Positions 13,921-21,677 of a stretch of 25,804 bases of DNA are shown in pieces. A program made the translations under genes and the position numbers. The stretch lies in IMG/VR virus record IMGVR_UViG_3300010885_023020, positions 1 to 25,804 of that record. One strand, written 5' to 3'. The notes under the pieces are model-generated. The model was not told the DNA's origin. It made no database searches and saw only the letters and a list, made by a program, of their open reading frames with translations. The number at the start of each line of letters is the position of its first letter. The stretch's first letter is position 1. This stretch comes from a virus.

Positions 13921-14850
13921 TTATTCTTCTACAATTCCTTTGATTTGTGATTGAGTTTCTGGGGAACCTTTGAGATTAAACTGACGGAATGCTTCCATCT
14001 TCTGTTCCACAAGTTTTCTGCGTTCTTCTGGATTCAAGTAATTACCTGCACCCAGATCAACACCCATTACATCCTCATAACCACGAATCACATTCTGTTC
14101 CAGTTCACTCACAAACTTCATACGACCTTCTTGTGAAGATAGTGCTTCTCCAAGTGATGGGAATCCTTCGTTGAATTGATTTCTCTTATCAATCAGTGCA
14201 GGAGCAGTAGATCTACGGACACTGTGAATATTACCAATACTACAACCAAGTTGCGATCCTAAAACTTCATCAAGCATCTGCTCACTGAACCTCGACTTCC
14301 AATAATTCTCTTCGTTGGCAAGGAATTGTTCTCTGGAAACTGGTTGTCCACCATTTCTTTCTGTAAGTTCTGCAAGCATCTTATCAAGGTGCTCCATTTG
14401 ATAAAGACGATCACGAACCTCAAGCTCACTGGATCTTAAGAAATGCTCCAGTTGCATTTGATCTAGATCGTGCCAACAGAGTTTCTTACCACCACCTCCT
14501 GGACCACCACCAGTACATTCCCACTGAATTGGTTTTGTCTTATCTTGATCTTGCCACTTATAATCAAACTCTCTTACCTTCTCCTGCATTTCAAGCAGTT
14601 TTGTCATGAGTCCCTCTGCCATCTGCCTACGAGACTTCAATACACTCTCATAAGCACTCTCAAGAGTATAAGTCTCTAGTAGTGCAAACTTTTCTAACTG
14701 AAAGTTTGTGCGTCCCTGTGCGAGTTCCTTATCGATCTCGTGATACTTATAAACATTCTCAAATGCTTTACTCAAATATTCACCTGATTTATCACCGACT
14801 GCTTCTTCTACGGTTCTAAATCCAAGACTATTTTCTGGTAGGATACTCAT
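13921..14850 (-). CDS. Hypothetical, probably structural, coiled-coil protein (309 aa)
   Basis: The ATG at 14850 has a TGGAGA ribosome binding site. The protein is mostly charged helix with coiled-coil character: ESAYESVLKSRRQMAEGLMT and MQLEHFLRSSELEVRDRLYQ are examples. A glycine-rich loop with two cysteines (CTGGGPGGGGKKLCWH, about 112-127) breaks the helices. The end is polar (SPETQSQIKGIVEE). There is no signal peptide or membrane segment. I recognise no family; cyanophages commonly carry proteins of this look among virion genes. A late box lies 36 bases upstream, inside the end of the glycosyltransferase gene. Confidence 0.7.
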   Translation of the reverse strand: MSILPENSLGFRTVEEAVGDKSGEYLSKAFENVYKYHEIDKELAQGRTNFQLEKFALLETYTLESAYESVLKSRRQMAEGLMTKLLEMQEKVREFDYKWQDQDKTKPIQWECTGGGPGGGGKKLCWHDLDQMQLEHFLRSSELEVRDRLYQMEHLDKMLAELTERNGGQPVSREQFLANEENYWKSRFSEQMLDEVLGSQLGCSIGNIHSVRRSTAPALIDKRNQFNEGFPSLGEALSSQEGRMKFVSELEQNVIRGYEDVMGVDLGAGNYLNPEERRKLVEQKMEAFRQFNLKGSPETQSQIKGIVEE

Positions 14851-14875
14851 AAGATCTCCAAGTGTTTAATGTTTT

Positions 14876-15922
14876 TCAACTACAATATTTAGTATGATTA
14901 AAATAACTTTGATTTCTGGTTTCCACTATATCCTCCACATAAGTTTCTCCAGTTCTAGAAATCTTATTCCTCATAAAGTCTCTACCAAATCCAACACCAG
15001 AGGTGTCTGTATGCCCTTCCAATCCCCTTATAAGATCTTTCCACATAATACTAATACTTTTCCAATCATAAGACTTCACAACCCAATCACTACAAGATTT
15101 AGAAACCTCATCATAAGTCTTTCGATCTTTATCAAAATAATCGAGTGCTATACAAGTTGCCTCTGCAAATCGTTGAACAAATCTCTCACTTACCTCATAA
15201 CCTTTTGGTGTTCTGTTTCCTTCAATTGGAATCACACTTGCAAGATTTGGACCAGCAACTTCTTCTAGGGCACCAATATCAGTAATAATAGGATAGGCAC
15301 CACAACGCATTGCTTCACACATTGCAACACCAAAAGTCTCTTCCCAGATACAAGGACTGATAAAGAATGCAGATTCTTGATAGTGCTGAATGAGTTGTTG
15401 ACGATCAATTGCTCTTGAATAATAAACATTTGGAAGAGTCTTGAGATGCTCATAGAGTTCAAGAAATGGATCATTCTGTGGTCCATAAAGACTCATAGAA
15501 GAGAAGATCTTAAAGACTGCATCAGGATGATATTGATGCACCAAAGGAATGACTGCTGCAAGAACCGGAAGTGCCTTATAAGGAATTGAAGTATAGATCA
15601 GTTGCTTTTTCTTTTGATTAGAATAGGTGTATTGTGAATCTACACCATTTGGGATTATGGATATTTTATTTTCTGGAACTTTGTGAAATTGTTGTAGAGT
15701 TTGTTTCGCAAAGTTTGAGGGTGCTACGATATGAGTAATATAGTCGTGAGAGAAGTTATGATAAACTTGTTGATCGTATGCGTGATGAGCCCACAAGATT
15801 TTGATTGGTTTTTGTGAATCTTTAAGTTCTTGTGGAAGATGAGAAACTATGATGTTATCTGGGAATGTATAATATTGCTTGAGATATTCATATGCAGTTT
15901 CAGTTGCACCTGATATAGTCAT
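14876..15922 (-). CDS. GT-B glycosyltransferase (GT4-like)
   Basis: A 348-aa protein with the C-terminal half of a GT-B fold enzyme well preserved. HIVAPSNFAKQTL (64-76) and IIPNGVDSQY (89-98) are the inter-domain acceptor-to-donor segment, followed by Rossmann strands (LIYTSIPYKALPVL, AVFKIFSSMS). The nucleotide-sugar E-x7-E motif is EETFGVAMCEAM (194-205) with E195 and E203, and GAYPIITDIGALEEVAG (208-224) completes the donor site. The N-terminal domain is shorter than usual (about 60 residues before HIVAPSNF), so the acceptor site may be reduced. It transfers a sugar from an NDP donor to an unknown acceptor. It is directly downstream of kelch gene 3 with its own late box. Confidence 0.88.
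   Translation of the reverse strand: MTISGATETAYEYLKQYYTFPDNIIVSHLPQELKDSQKPIKILWAHHAYDQQVYHNFSHDYITHIVAPSNFAKQTLQQFHKVPENKISIIPNGVDSQYTYSNQKKKQLIYTSIPYKALPVLAAVIPLVHQYHPDAVFKIFSSMSLYGPQNDPFLELYEHLKTLPNVYYSRAIDRQQLIQHYQESAFFISPCIWEETFGVAMCEAMRCGAYPIITDIGALEEVAGPNLASVIPIEGNRTPKGYEVSERFVQRFAEATCIALDYFDKDRKTYDEVSKSCSDWVVKSYDWKSISIMWKDLIRGLEGHTDTSGVGFGRDFMRNKISRTGETYVEDIVETRNQSYFNHTKYCS
14886..14892 (-). promoter_or_regulatory. Late promoter box CTAAATA
   Basis: Inside the last codons of the glycosyltransferase gene, 36 bases before the ATG of the 309-aa gene. Confidence 0.5.
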
Positions 15923-15946
15923 AATGAGTGATAATGTAGTTTTTGA

Positions 15947-15953
15947 TATTTAT
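15947..15953 (-). promoter_or_regulatory. Late promoter box ATAAATA
   Basis: Shares the TAA stop of kelch gene 3 (TCA TAA ATA) exactly as at the end of kelch gene 1; 25 bases before the glycosyltransferase ATG. Confidence 0.6.
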
Positions 15954-18880
15954 GAGGATCTTGCGTTGGTTGTTCCTATTGACAGTGAAACATATGGAGC
16001 ATTTGTCTGCCTTATACTTGCAGCAACCAAATCGTTAGAATAATTTATTCTTTCAATTTTAGAACTTCCTTCTCCCATAGAAAACCAACCATATGTTTCA
16101 TTTCCTGTTCCTGCAAAATAATTTTTCACTTCGTTTAATGAACCTCTTGTAGAATTTGTTATCAAATCATTTGAAAAATCTATTCTTTCTACTGAAGTAA
16201 CTATAACTCCATTTGGAGCACCAGGAACTCTACCACCAGCAAACCAACCATAGTTACTATTATATGATGTTGCATATCTTCCCCTTTGGACAGTCATTTT
16301 TCCTCTTAATGGTGTGGTAATTATATCATTACTAAATGAAACTCTATTAATAATTGTTGTATCACCTTCAAAAACTCCATTAGTAGTGACACCAGATGCA
16401 CCACTACCAAAATATCCAAATGTATTTCCAAAAACCATACCAGACATAGAACTTCTTGCCAGAGATAAACTTCCTTTGGTTATAGCAGTATTCAAATCAT
16501 TTGAAAAATCTAACCTATCAACTGTGCTTTTAAAACCCACACCATTTTGGAATCCTCCCCCCACATATCCATAGTTATTATTTGAAAAAGAACCTGATAT
16601 TGCTCCTCTAGATACACTCAAGCTTCCACGAATAGAAGATGATGAAGAATCATTACTATAATCTATTCTTTGAATTAATGATGTGGATGGATAGGAAAAT
16701 GCTCCACCACCGGCAGCATATCCATAATTATTATTTCCAAATCCACACATAAATTCTTGTGTAGAAAGATTCGCAGTTAGAATTGGTCTAGTTACTAGTG
16801 TTGTGTCATTTGAAAAATCTATTCTATGAATATTAGAATAAGTAAATCCTCCATAAAAATACCCATAAGACCCTAATACTCTCTTAAATGGCAAATCTAA
16901 AGTATTAGAATCAATCCACTGTGTTGCTGCACGAATATAAGAAGGAAGTGGGTCCACTGCGGTATTTGGAGCACCTCCGTATGCTTGTGAGGATGATGTT
17001 GCTAGTTGCCTTTTACTTTGAGATGCTTTGCCCCTAACAGTTGCAGTTTGGGTATCATTAGAATAATCAACACGATACAAATCACTAAAATTTACTGCAC
17101 CATCAAAACCAAGTCCAAAATATCCAAAGTTAGAATTACCTGTTGCTACAACTTGTATGGATACTGTGAGTGGACCTCTAACGCTTGCGGTTGAGGTATC
17201 GTTTAAATAATCAATACGATTTACTATTGAAGAGTTAGGTGCTCCTCCAGCAACATAACCAAAGTTATTATTACCAGTAGAACCAAAATTAGAAATACTA
17301 TATGAGAGTGGTCCACGAACTGATGTATTTGTAGTGTCGCTTGAATAGTCTAAACGATCTACTGTAGAAAAATATGGTGGCGGAGAAGGAGTTCTTCCTC
17401 CCATAAAGTAACCAAAGTTAGAATTTCCTGTAGCAGTATGTCTATATCTAGCGGCACTTAAAATAGATCTAGTAAGTGCAGTTACAGTATCATTACTGTA
17501 ACTGATACGATCTATTGTTGATAATACTGGAGATGAACCGCCACCAAAATAACCAAAATTGGAATTGCCCGTTGCTCTAGTTTCTCTTGCTATACTTAAT
17601 GGACCACGATTTGATGTAGATCCAGTATCATTTGCATAATCTATACGATCTACTCTTGATACTAATCCAGGTGCAGCAACACCACCGCCAAAATAACCAA
17701 AATTATTATTACTTACACCTGTTGGTTCATAAATTGTAGACTGTAAAAATGTTCTAACTACGGCAGTATTTGTATCATTTGCATAATCTATACGGTCTAC
17801 TGTTGATATGTCTGTAGGAGAAGAATTAACACCACCAGCAAAATACCCAAAAGGAGCAGTGGAAGTCCAAGGTGCTCCAAGATACGAAACAGGAGAACCA
17901 CCGAATGATCCCGAAGAAACAGAACAACCATAAGCGGTTCCTATATTTAATGGACCTCTAAATGATGCATTTACAGTATCATTAGAATAATCTATTCTTT
18001 CTACATCACTTCTACCGTAATATCCACTTGGTTGGTAATTAGTACCAGCACCAAAATATCCAAAATTTGAATTTCCACAAGCAGAACCACCCCACCTACC
18101 ACCATTTAGAGGACCACGAATAGAAGCATTTGCCGTATCATTTGCATAATCTATACGACATATTGTAGTTCTTCCTGTGGGTAATGCAGCACCACCACCA
18201 TAATATCCAAAGTTATTATTTCCAGTTGCTTCTACGCCACCATTAAAACTTGGAATAGTTATAAATCCTCTAAATGATGGAGTGATATTATCATTAGAAA
18301 AGCTTATTCTTTCCACTGATGTTAAATTATTTCCACCACTAGAAATATATCCAAAATTTGAATTATTAGATACTGCTGGTTTTTGTCTAGCAATAGTTAA
18401 AGATGCTCTTGTTACTAATGGAACTAAATCATTTGAATAGTCCATTCTATCTACTGATGTTAAATAAGTAACATTTGGAACCAATTGATAATATTGCAAT
18501 CCCCCAACCCAATAACCAAAGTTATTATTTCCAACACCGCTATTACTCTGACGACCAAAAGGTAAGTTTGCCCTTCTTGAATGTGTAGTATCATTAGAAT
18601 AATCTAATCTTTGAATACCAGAGTAATCCACATAACCAGAAGAAAAATATCCAAAATTTTTGTTTCCCACAGTCCCAGAACGATGAACGAACATTCCAGT
18701 ATTTCTAATTGTAGCAGTTGCAGTATCATTAGAAAAATCTACTCTATCTAGAGGTATTGACTCACCACCAAAATACCCATACTCCCTATAAGATTCTCTA
18801 TTTCTTTCTACCCACTGCCCTTCCTTTTGGAGTTCGTAAACCTCACCAATACCAAAGATATTAGTTCTAATGTCTGCCAT
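15950..18880 (-). CDS. Kelch-like triple beta-propeller protein 3
   Basis: A 976-aa paralog of the two other repeat proteins. The 34-residue start (MADIRTNIFGIGEVYELQ...) differs from theirs up to the shared RESYREYGYF. Then 18 repeats follow in three sets of six. Set 1 ends at SGSFGGSPVS plus linker, set 2 at SQAYGGAPNT plus a linker that ends in PFKRVLGSYGYF (also in protein 1), and set 3 ends TTNARSS, like TTNAASS in protein 1. A typical blade opens GYFGGGSSPVLSTIDRISY. Loops between strands vary in length (for example VGGLQYYQLVPNVTYLTS), as expected for exposed propeller loops. It is a probable virion surface or fibre protein. Its ATG overlaps the stop of the glycosyltransferase gene upstream (TAATG), with GGAG as ribosome binding site and no separate late box, so it is co-transcribed with it. 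Confidence 0.88.
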   Translation of the reverse strand: MADIRTNIFGIGEVYELQKEGQWVERNRESYREYGYFGGESIPLDRVDFSNDTATATIRNTGMFVHRSGTVGNKNFGYFSSGYVDYSGIQRLDYSNDTTHSRRANLPFGRQSNSGVGNNNFGYWVGGLQYYQLVPNVTYLTSVDRMDYSNDLVPLVTRASLTIARQKPAVSNNSNFGYISSGGNNLTSVERISFSNDNITPSFRGFITIPSFNGGVEATGNNNFGYYGGGAALPTGRTTICRIDYANDTANASIRGPLNGGRWGGSACGNSNFGYFGAGTNYQPSGYYGRSDVERIDYSNDTVNASFRGPLNIGTAYGCSVSSGSFGGSPVSYLGAPWTSTAPFGYFAGGVNSSPTDISTVDRIDYANDTNTAVVRTFLQSTIYEPTGVSNNNFGYFGGGVAAPGLVSRVDRIDYANDTGSTSNRGPLSIARETRATGNSNFGYFGGGSSPVLSTIDRISYSNDTVTALTRSILSAARYRHTATGNSNFGYFMGGRTPSPPPYFSTVDRLDYSSDTTNTSVRGPLSYSISNFGSTGNNNFGYVAGGAPNSSIVNRIDYLNDTSTASVRGPLTVSIQVVATGNSNFGYFGLGFDGAVNFSDLYRVDYSNDTQTATVRGKASQSKRQLATSSSQAYGGAPNTAVDPLPSYIRAATQWIDSNTLDLPFKRVLGSYGYFYGGFTYSNIHRIDFSNDTTLVTRPILTANLSTQEFMCGFGNNNYGYAAGGGAFSYPSTSLIQRIDYSNDSSSSSIRGSLSVSRGAISGSFSNNNYGYVGGGFQNGVGFKSTVDRLDFSNDLNTAITKGSLSLARSSMSGMVFGNTFGYFGSGASGVTTNGVFEGDTTIINRVSFSNDIITTPLRGKMTVQRGRYATSYNSNYGWFAGGRVPGAPNGVIVTSVERIDFSNDLITNSTRGSLNEVKNYFAGTGNETYGWFSMGEGSSKIERINYSNDLVAASIRQTNAPYVSLSIGTTNARSS

Positions 18881-19536
18881 TACTTCTCCTCAAAAAGATG
18901 TGAACCTGTATGAGATAAATGAATACTTGTATCCAACCAACACTCATAACCTAAACTTCGTGCTCTCCAAAAGAAACTAATGTCTTCTGGCATAAAGGTA
19001 GGTCCATTCTTATGTTCCAAAAAGTAATGATATGAGTTATGATATTCTGCCTCACTTGGTTTTACATTACTATCATCAAGTGAAGGATAATACTTCAACT
19101 CTGGATAAGCAGCTGCAATATCATAAAACACCTTACGATGAATCATTACAAATCCCATTCCATTATGTTCTATCTTTATCAAATCTCCTTGACGTTCTTC
19201 TGGTTGAGAAGTCTTATAATTATATCTCAAGGGAATAGATTTCATAGGATAAGGTGCGGCAGTAATATCCTTACCAGAACTCAAAAGTTTTAATACTGAA
19301 GTAGGATCAAATCCAATATCACTATCAAGAAAAAATAGATATTCGTGATCTGTGTTATTTAGAAAGAAGTTGGCAATCTTACTTCTTCCTTGAGAAATTA
19401 AAGATGAGTTTGCGACTGTAAATAATCCGTGAGATATTCCTTCTCTTACAAATAACTTTCCAAGATTAAACAAACTCATCGTGGTCTTTTCGCAAACCAC
19501 TCCACCATAACAAGGTAATGCTATAAAAATACTCAT
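18880..19536 (-). CDS. GT-A glycosyltransferase (GT2/Anp1-like)
   Basis: A 218-aa GT-A type glycosyltransferase. It opens with a beta strand (MSIFIALPCYGG), has SQGRSKIANFFLNNTDHEYL before the metal-binding D-x-D in FFLDSDIGFDP (68-78, D71 and D73), then ITAAPYPMKS (91-100), the acceptor-side GMGFVMIHRKVF, and the catalytic-type MPEDISFFWRARSLGYECWL followed by HLSHTGSH. These features match phage and bacterial GT2/Anp1-like proteins that transfer one sugar from an NDP donor. It is soluble with no membrane segment. It is translationally coupled to kelch gene 3, which makes that protein a possible acceptor (inference). The partial gene at the right edge belongs to the same type. Confidence 0.85.
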   Translation of the reverse strand: MSIFIALPCYGGVVCEKTTMSLFNLGKLFVREGISHGLFTVANSSLISQGRSKIANFFLNNTDHEYLFFLDSDIGFDPTSVLKLLSSGKDITAAPYPMKSIPLRYNYKTSQPEERQGDLIKIEHNGMGFVMIHRKVFYDIAAAYPELKYYPSLDDSNVKPSEAEYHNSYHYFLEHKNGPTFMPEDISFFWRARSLGYECWLDTSIHLSHTGSHLFEEK

Positions 19537-19540
19537 TATT

Positions 19541-21454
19541 TTAATAGATAATTTTTCCAGATAAATCTACGTCAATTGTGCTTGCAATATTTGCATCAAT
19601 TCCAACCACATCACATTCGACAACAAGAGAAGAATATCTTTCCAATCTCTTTGGGTTATCAAAAAGTTCTACAGATGCATACGAGGGAATCATTAGATTT
19701 CTTGCAAAATAAACCGAATCATATCCCAATACAAAGAATGTAACACCAGTTCCTGCTGCAATTGAAAGTGGAGTTGTTTTAGAAATCGTAAATGAAGTAG
19801 ATCCAATTGCAGTAATTGGTGATCTATCTATAAAAGTTCCAATGCTTACAATACTGTTAGTGGTAACTACGGTGCTGTTAATGCCACCGGCAACAAAGAA
19901 TGTTGTTGCACTAGCTGCTGCGGTTGATGCAAGTGAAGCAATTGTACGGTCACTAACAATTCTTACAGAAGTATCATAGTCTCCCACAAACTCTGTATTT
20001 GTAAGTCTTAGTGATTGTAGAAGAATTGGATTGGTTGTTGCACTGAGAAGTGTTGTAGATACATTCGTTCCCAAACCAATTGTAGAACCAAGTGCAGTGC
20101 TCAGTCCAACAAATGCAGTGGTGTTCTCCTCCTCCAATGAAATATGAACATCTACGGCATTAGAAAGACCTGAACCATATACATCCACACCACGAATATG
20201 AATTGAATCACTTGGATATAAGACTGATGGTTGCTTTAGAATCTCTACAACACTACCAACAGGAATAGGAACATCAAAGGCAATATAAGCATCAATTGTA
20301 TTTGCCGTTCCAACTGGTGCTCTACGATACATTACATCCACACCGACTTCTGTTTTTGCAAGTCCTGGTTGTGAAATATAAACCTCATTCTCCTCACTGT
20401 TTCCATATTGATTTAATTTAGAATATCCATAACCTCTATTGAGAAGATTGAGTCTAATTATTTTTCCATCACTATCCACATCAGCAGTAATAGATACTCC
20501 AATTCCTGATGTAGAAGCAATTGAAACCGATGGCGGAGTCGTATAACCTTCTCCAGAAACATTTAAGTATGCAGCAGTGACTTCTCCAAGTGTTAATACT
20601 GCTGTTCCTGTTGCTGTTGATCCACCTGCAGTTGGTGCTCTAAAGGTCACCACAGGGGCAGAAGTATAACCAAAACCACCATATGTAACTGCAATACCCG
20701 TTACTCCGCCACCAGAAACTGCAGTAACATAACCCAATGCACTCGTAATACCGGCATATGCAGGATCACCCACTGTCCCCACACCAATAAAACTAGTTGT
20801 TGCGAAAGAAACATTTAGATTTGTTGGAGATCCAATATCTGCAACATCATAACCAGTTCCTGCACTTGTAATATTTACAGAAGTCACAGCACCGGCAAGA
20901 GAATTGATAGCAACTGTTGCTCCTGCCCCTGTCGGTTGTCTTCGTGCCGTATTTGCTACATTGATTGAATGAACAATATATCTCTTATTTGCCGTTGATG
21001 GTAATGTAACAATAGGAGTCAATACACCAGTTGGGGATGCCGCAATACTTCTTGAAATATTTGCATTAAACTTACCGGATCCACTACTAATATCATCAAC
21101 CTTTAATCCACCATAAACCTCAAACTTATAATTTGACTGAGAGAATCCTGTGGTTCCAATACCTACTTGATATCCTGGATATGATGATAAGAATACATTG
21201 CCACTTGGATATGCTTCAATAATTGGAATACTATACCTATCATTTACCGAAAATGAAGGAGATGTTTCTGGTGCATCTACAAGGGATAGCATCTCACCAT
21301 TTGCACCATAAAATAATAAACCACCAGTAGAAGCACTGGATACTTGTAGAGTAATCGTAGAATTACCTGCACCGGTAAACTCAATCTTTGGATTAGTTCC
21401 TACACCAGTAGCACCTATATTTGGAGTAATTTTAATATTATTAAACTGAGACAT
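19541..21454 (-). CDS. Large beta-rich virion structural protein (637 aa)
   Basis: A Gly/Ser/Thr-rich, beta-strand-rich protein. The N-terminal part (1-130) has fibre-like strands and a YQVGIGTTGFSQSNYKFEVYG segment of the type found in trimeric tail fibres. Then come three related units with the pattern VTSVNITSAGTGY, VTGIAVTYGGFGYTSAP and VTAAYLNVSGEGYTTPP (roughly residues 185-310), a known-looking repeat of cyanophage structural proteins. The C-terminal half (about 350-637) is another beta-rich domain ending VDLSGKIIY. No enzyme motif or signal peptide is present. It is probably a tail fibre, baseplate-attached or capsid decoration protein. A late box lies 26 bases before the ATG; the stop is four bases from the next start. 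Confidence 0.75.
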   Translation of the reverse strand: MSQFNNIKITPNIGATGVGTNPKIEFTGAGNSTITLQVSSASTGGLLFYGANGEMLSLVDAPETSPSFSVNDRYSIPIIEAYPSGNVFLSSYPGYQVGIGTTGFSQSNYKFEVYGGLKVDDISSGSGKFNANISRSIAASPTGVLTPIVTLPSTANKRYIVHSINVANTARRQPTGAGATVAINSLAGAVTSVNITSAGTGYDVADIGSPTNLNVSFATTSFIGVGTVGDPAYAGITSALGYVTAVSGGGVTGIAVTYGGFGYTSAPVVTFRAPTAGGSTATGTAVLTLGEVTAAYLNVSGEGYTTPPSVSIASTSGIGVSITADVDSDGKIIRLNLLNRGYGYSKLNQYGNSEENEVYISQPGLAKTEVGVDVMYRRAPVGTANTIDAYIAFDVPIPVGSVVEILKQPSVLYPSDSIHIRGVDVYGSGLSNAVDVHISLEEENTTAFVGLSTALGSTIGLGTNVSTTLLSATTNPILLQSLRLTNTEFVGDYDTSVRIVSDRTIASLASTAAASATTFFVAGGINSTVVTTNSIVSIGTFIDRSPITAIGSTSFTISKTTPLSIAAGTGVTFFVLGYDSVYFARNLMIPSYASVELFDNPKRLERYSSLVVECDVVGIDANIASTIDVDLSGKIIY

Positions 21455-21475
21455 CTCTACTCTACAATATGAATA

Positions 21476-21565
21476 TTAGTATTTATCATCAGGCAAAGAC
21501 TCTATTGGGAGTTTTTGTTCTGCTTCTTCTTGTGAAGTGAATTTGAGAAAATATTGTGTATACAT
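21476..21565 (-). pseudogene. 29-aa open frame, possible remnant of a small phage gene
   Basis: ATG 21565 to TAA 21478-21476, coding MYTQYFLKFTSQEEAEQKLP and nine more residues. The start looks like that of longer small cyanophage proteins (MYTQYFLKF..., from memory), so this may be a truncated remnant left by the rearrangements around the two spike genes. A TTAAATA box, the copy of the functional-looking box at 22888, lies only four bases before the ATG, so a transcript started there would miss it. Its last codons carry the late box of the next gene. It may be translated by readthrough, or not at all. Confidence 0.3.
21480..21486 (-). promoter_or_regulatory. Late promoter box ATAAATA
   Basis: The minus strand reads GATAAATAC, 26 bases before the ATG of the 637-aa structural gene and inside the 29-aa open frame. 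Confidence 0.55.
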
Positions 21566-21677
21566 TTTTATTTAATGAGTTGTTATAACCAAGATTGTTG
21601 TCAATTTGATTATCGGGTGAGGGCCTGGAGTTGAGCGTCGGCAAGTCGGACGGGGTAATAGGCGAGGCGGGCGATGG
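21565..21677 (-). repeat. Direct repeat A, copy 1 (113 bp)
   Basis: Covers the last codons of spike paralog 2 (LADAQLQALTR and stop) plus the following spacer. It differs from copy 2 at 22884-22996 at three positions. Confidence 0.9.

Noticed and set aside
14894-15486. Plus-strand 124-codon frame and minus-strand 73-codon frame in the glycosyltransferase gene
   Set aside because: Both overlap the E-x7-E donor-site coding sequence in other frames and show no family features.
6069-18880. Regular spacing of about 140 bases that looks like a repeat array
   Set aside because: The period equals one protein blade, the frame is kept and units vary as coding sequence does; not a CRISPR or non-coding array.
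21599-21604. TTGACA boxes in repeat A (also at 22918-22923)
   Set aside because: No -10 box at 15-19 bases; the nearest TATAAC is only 11 bases away.
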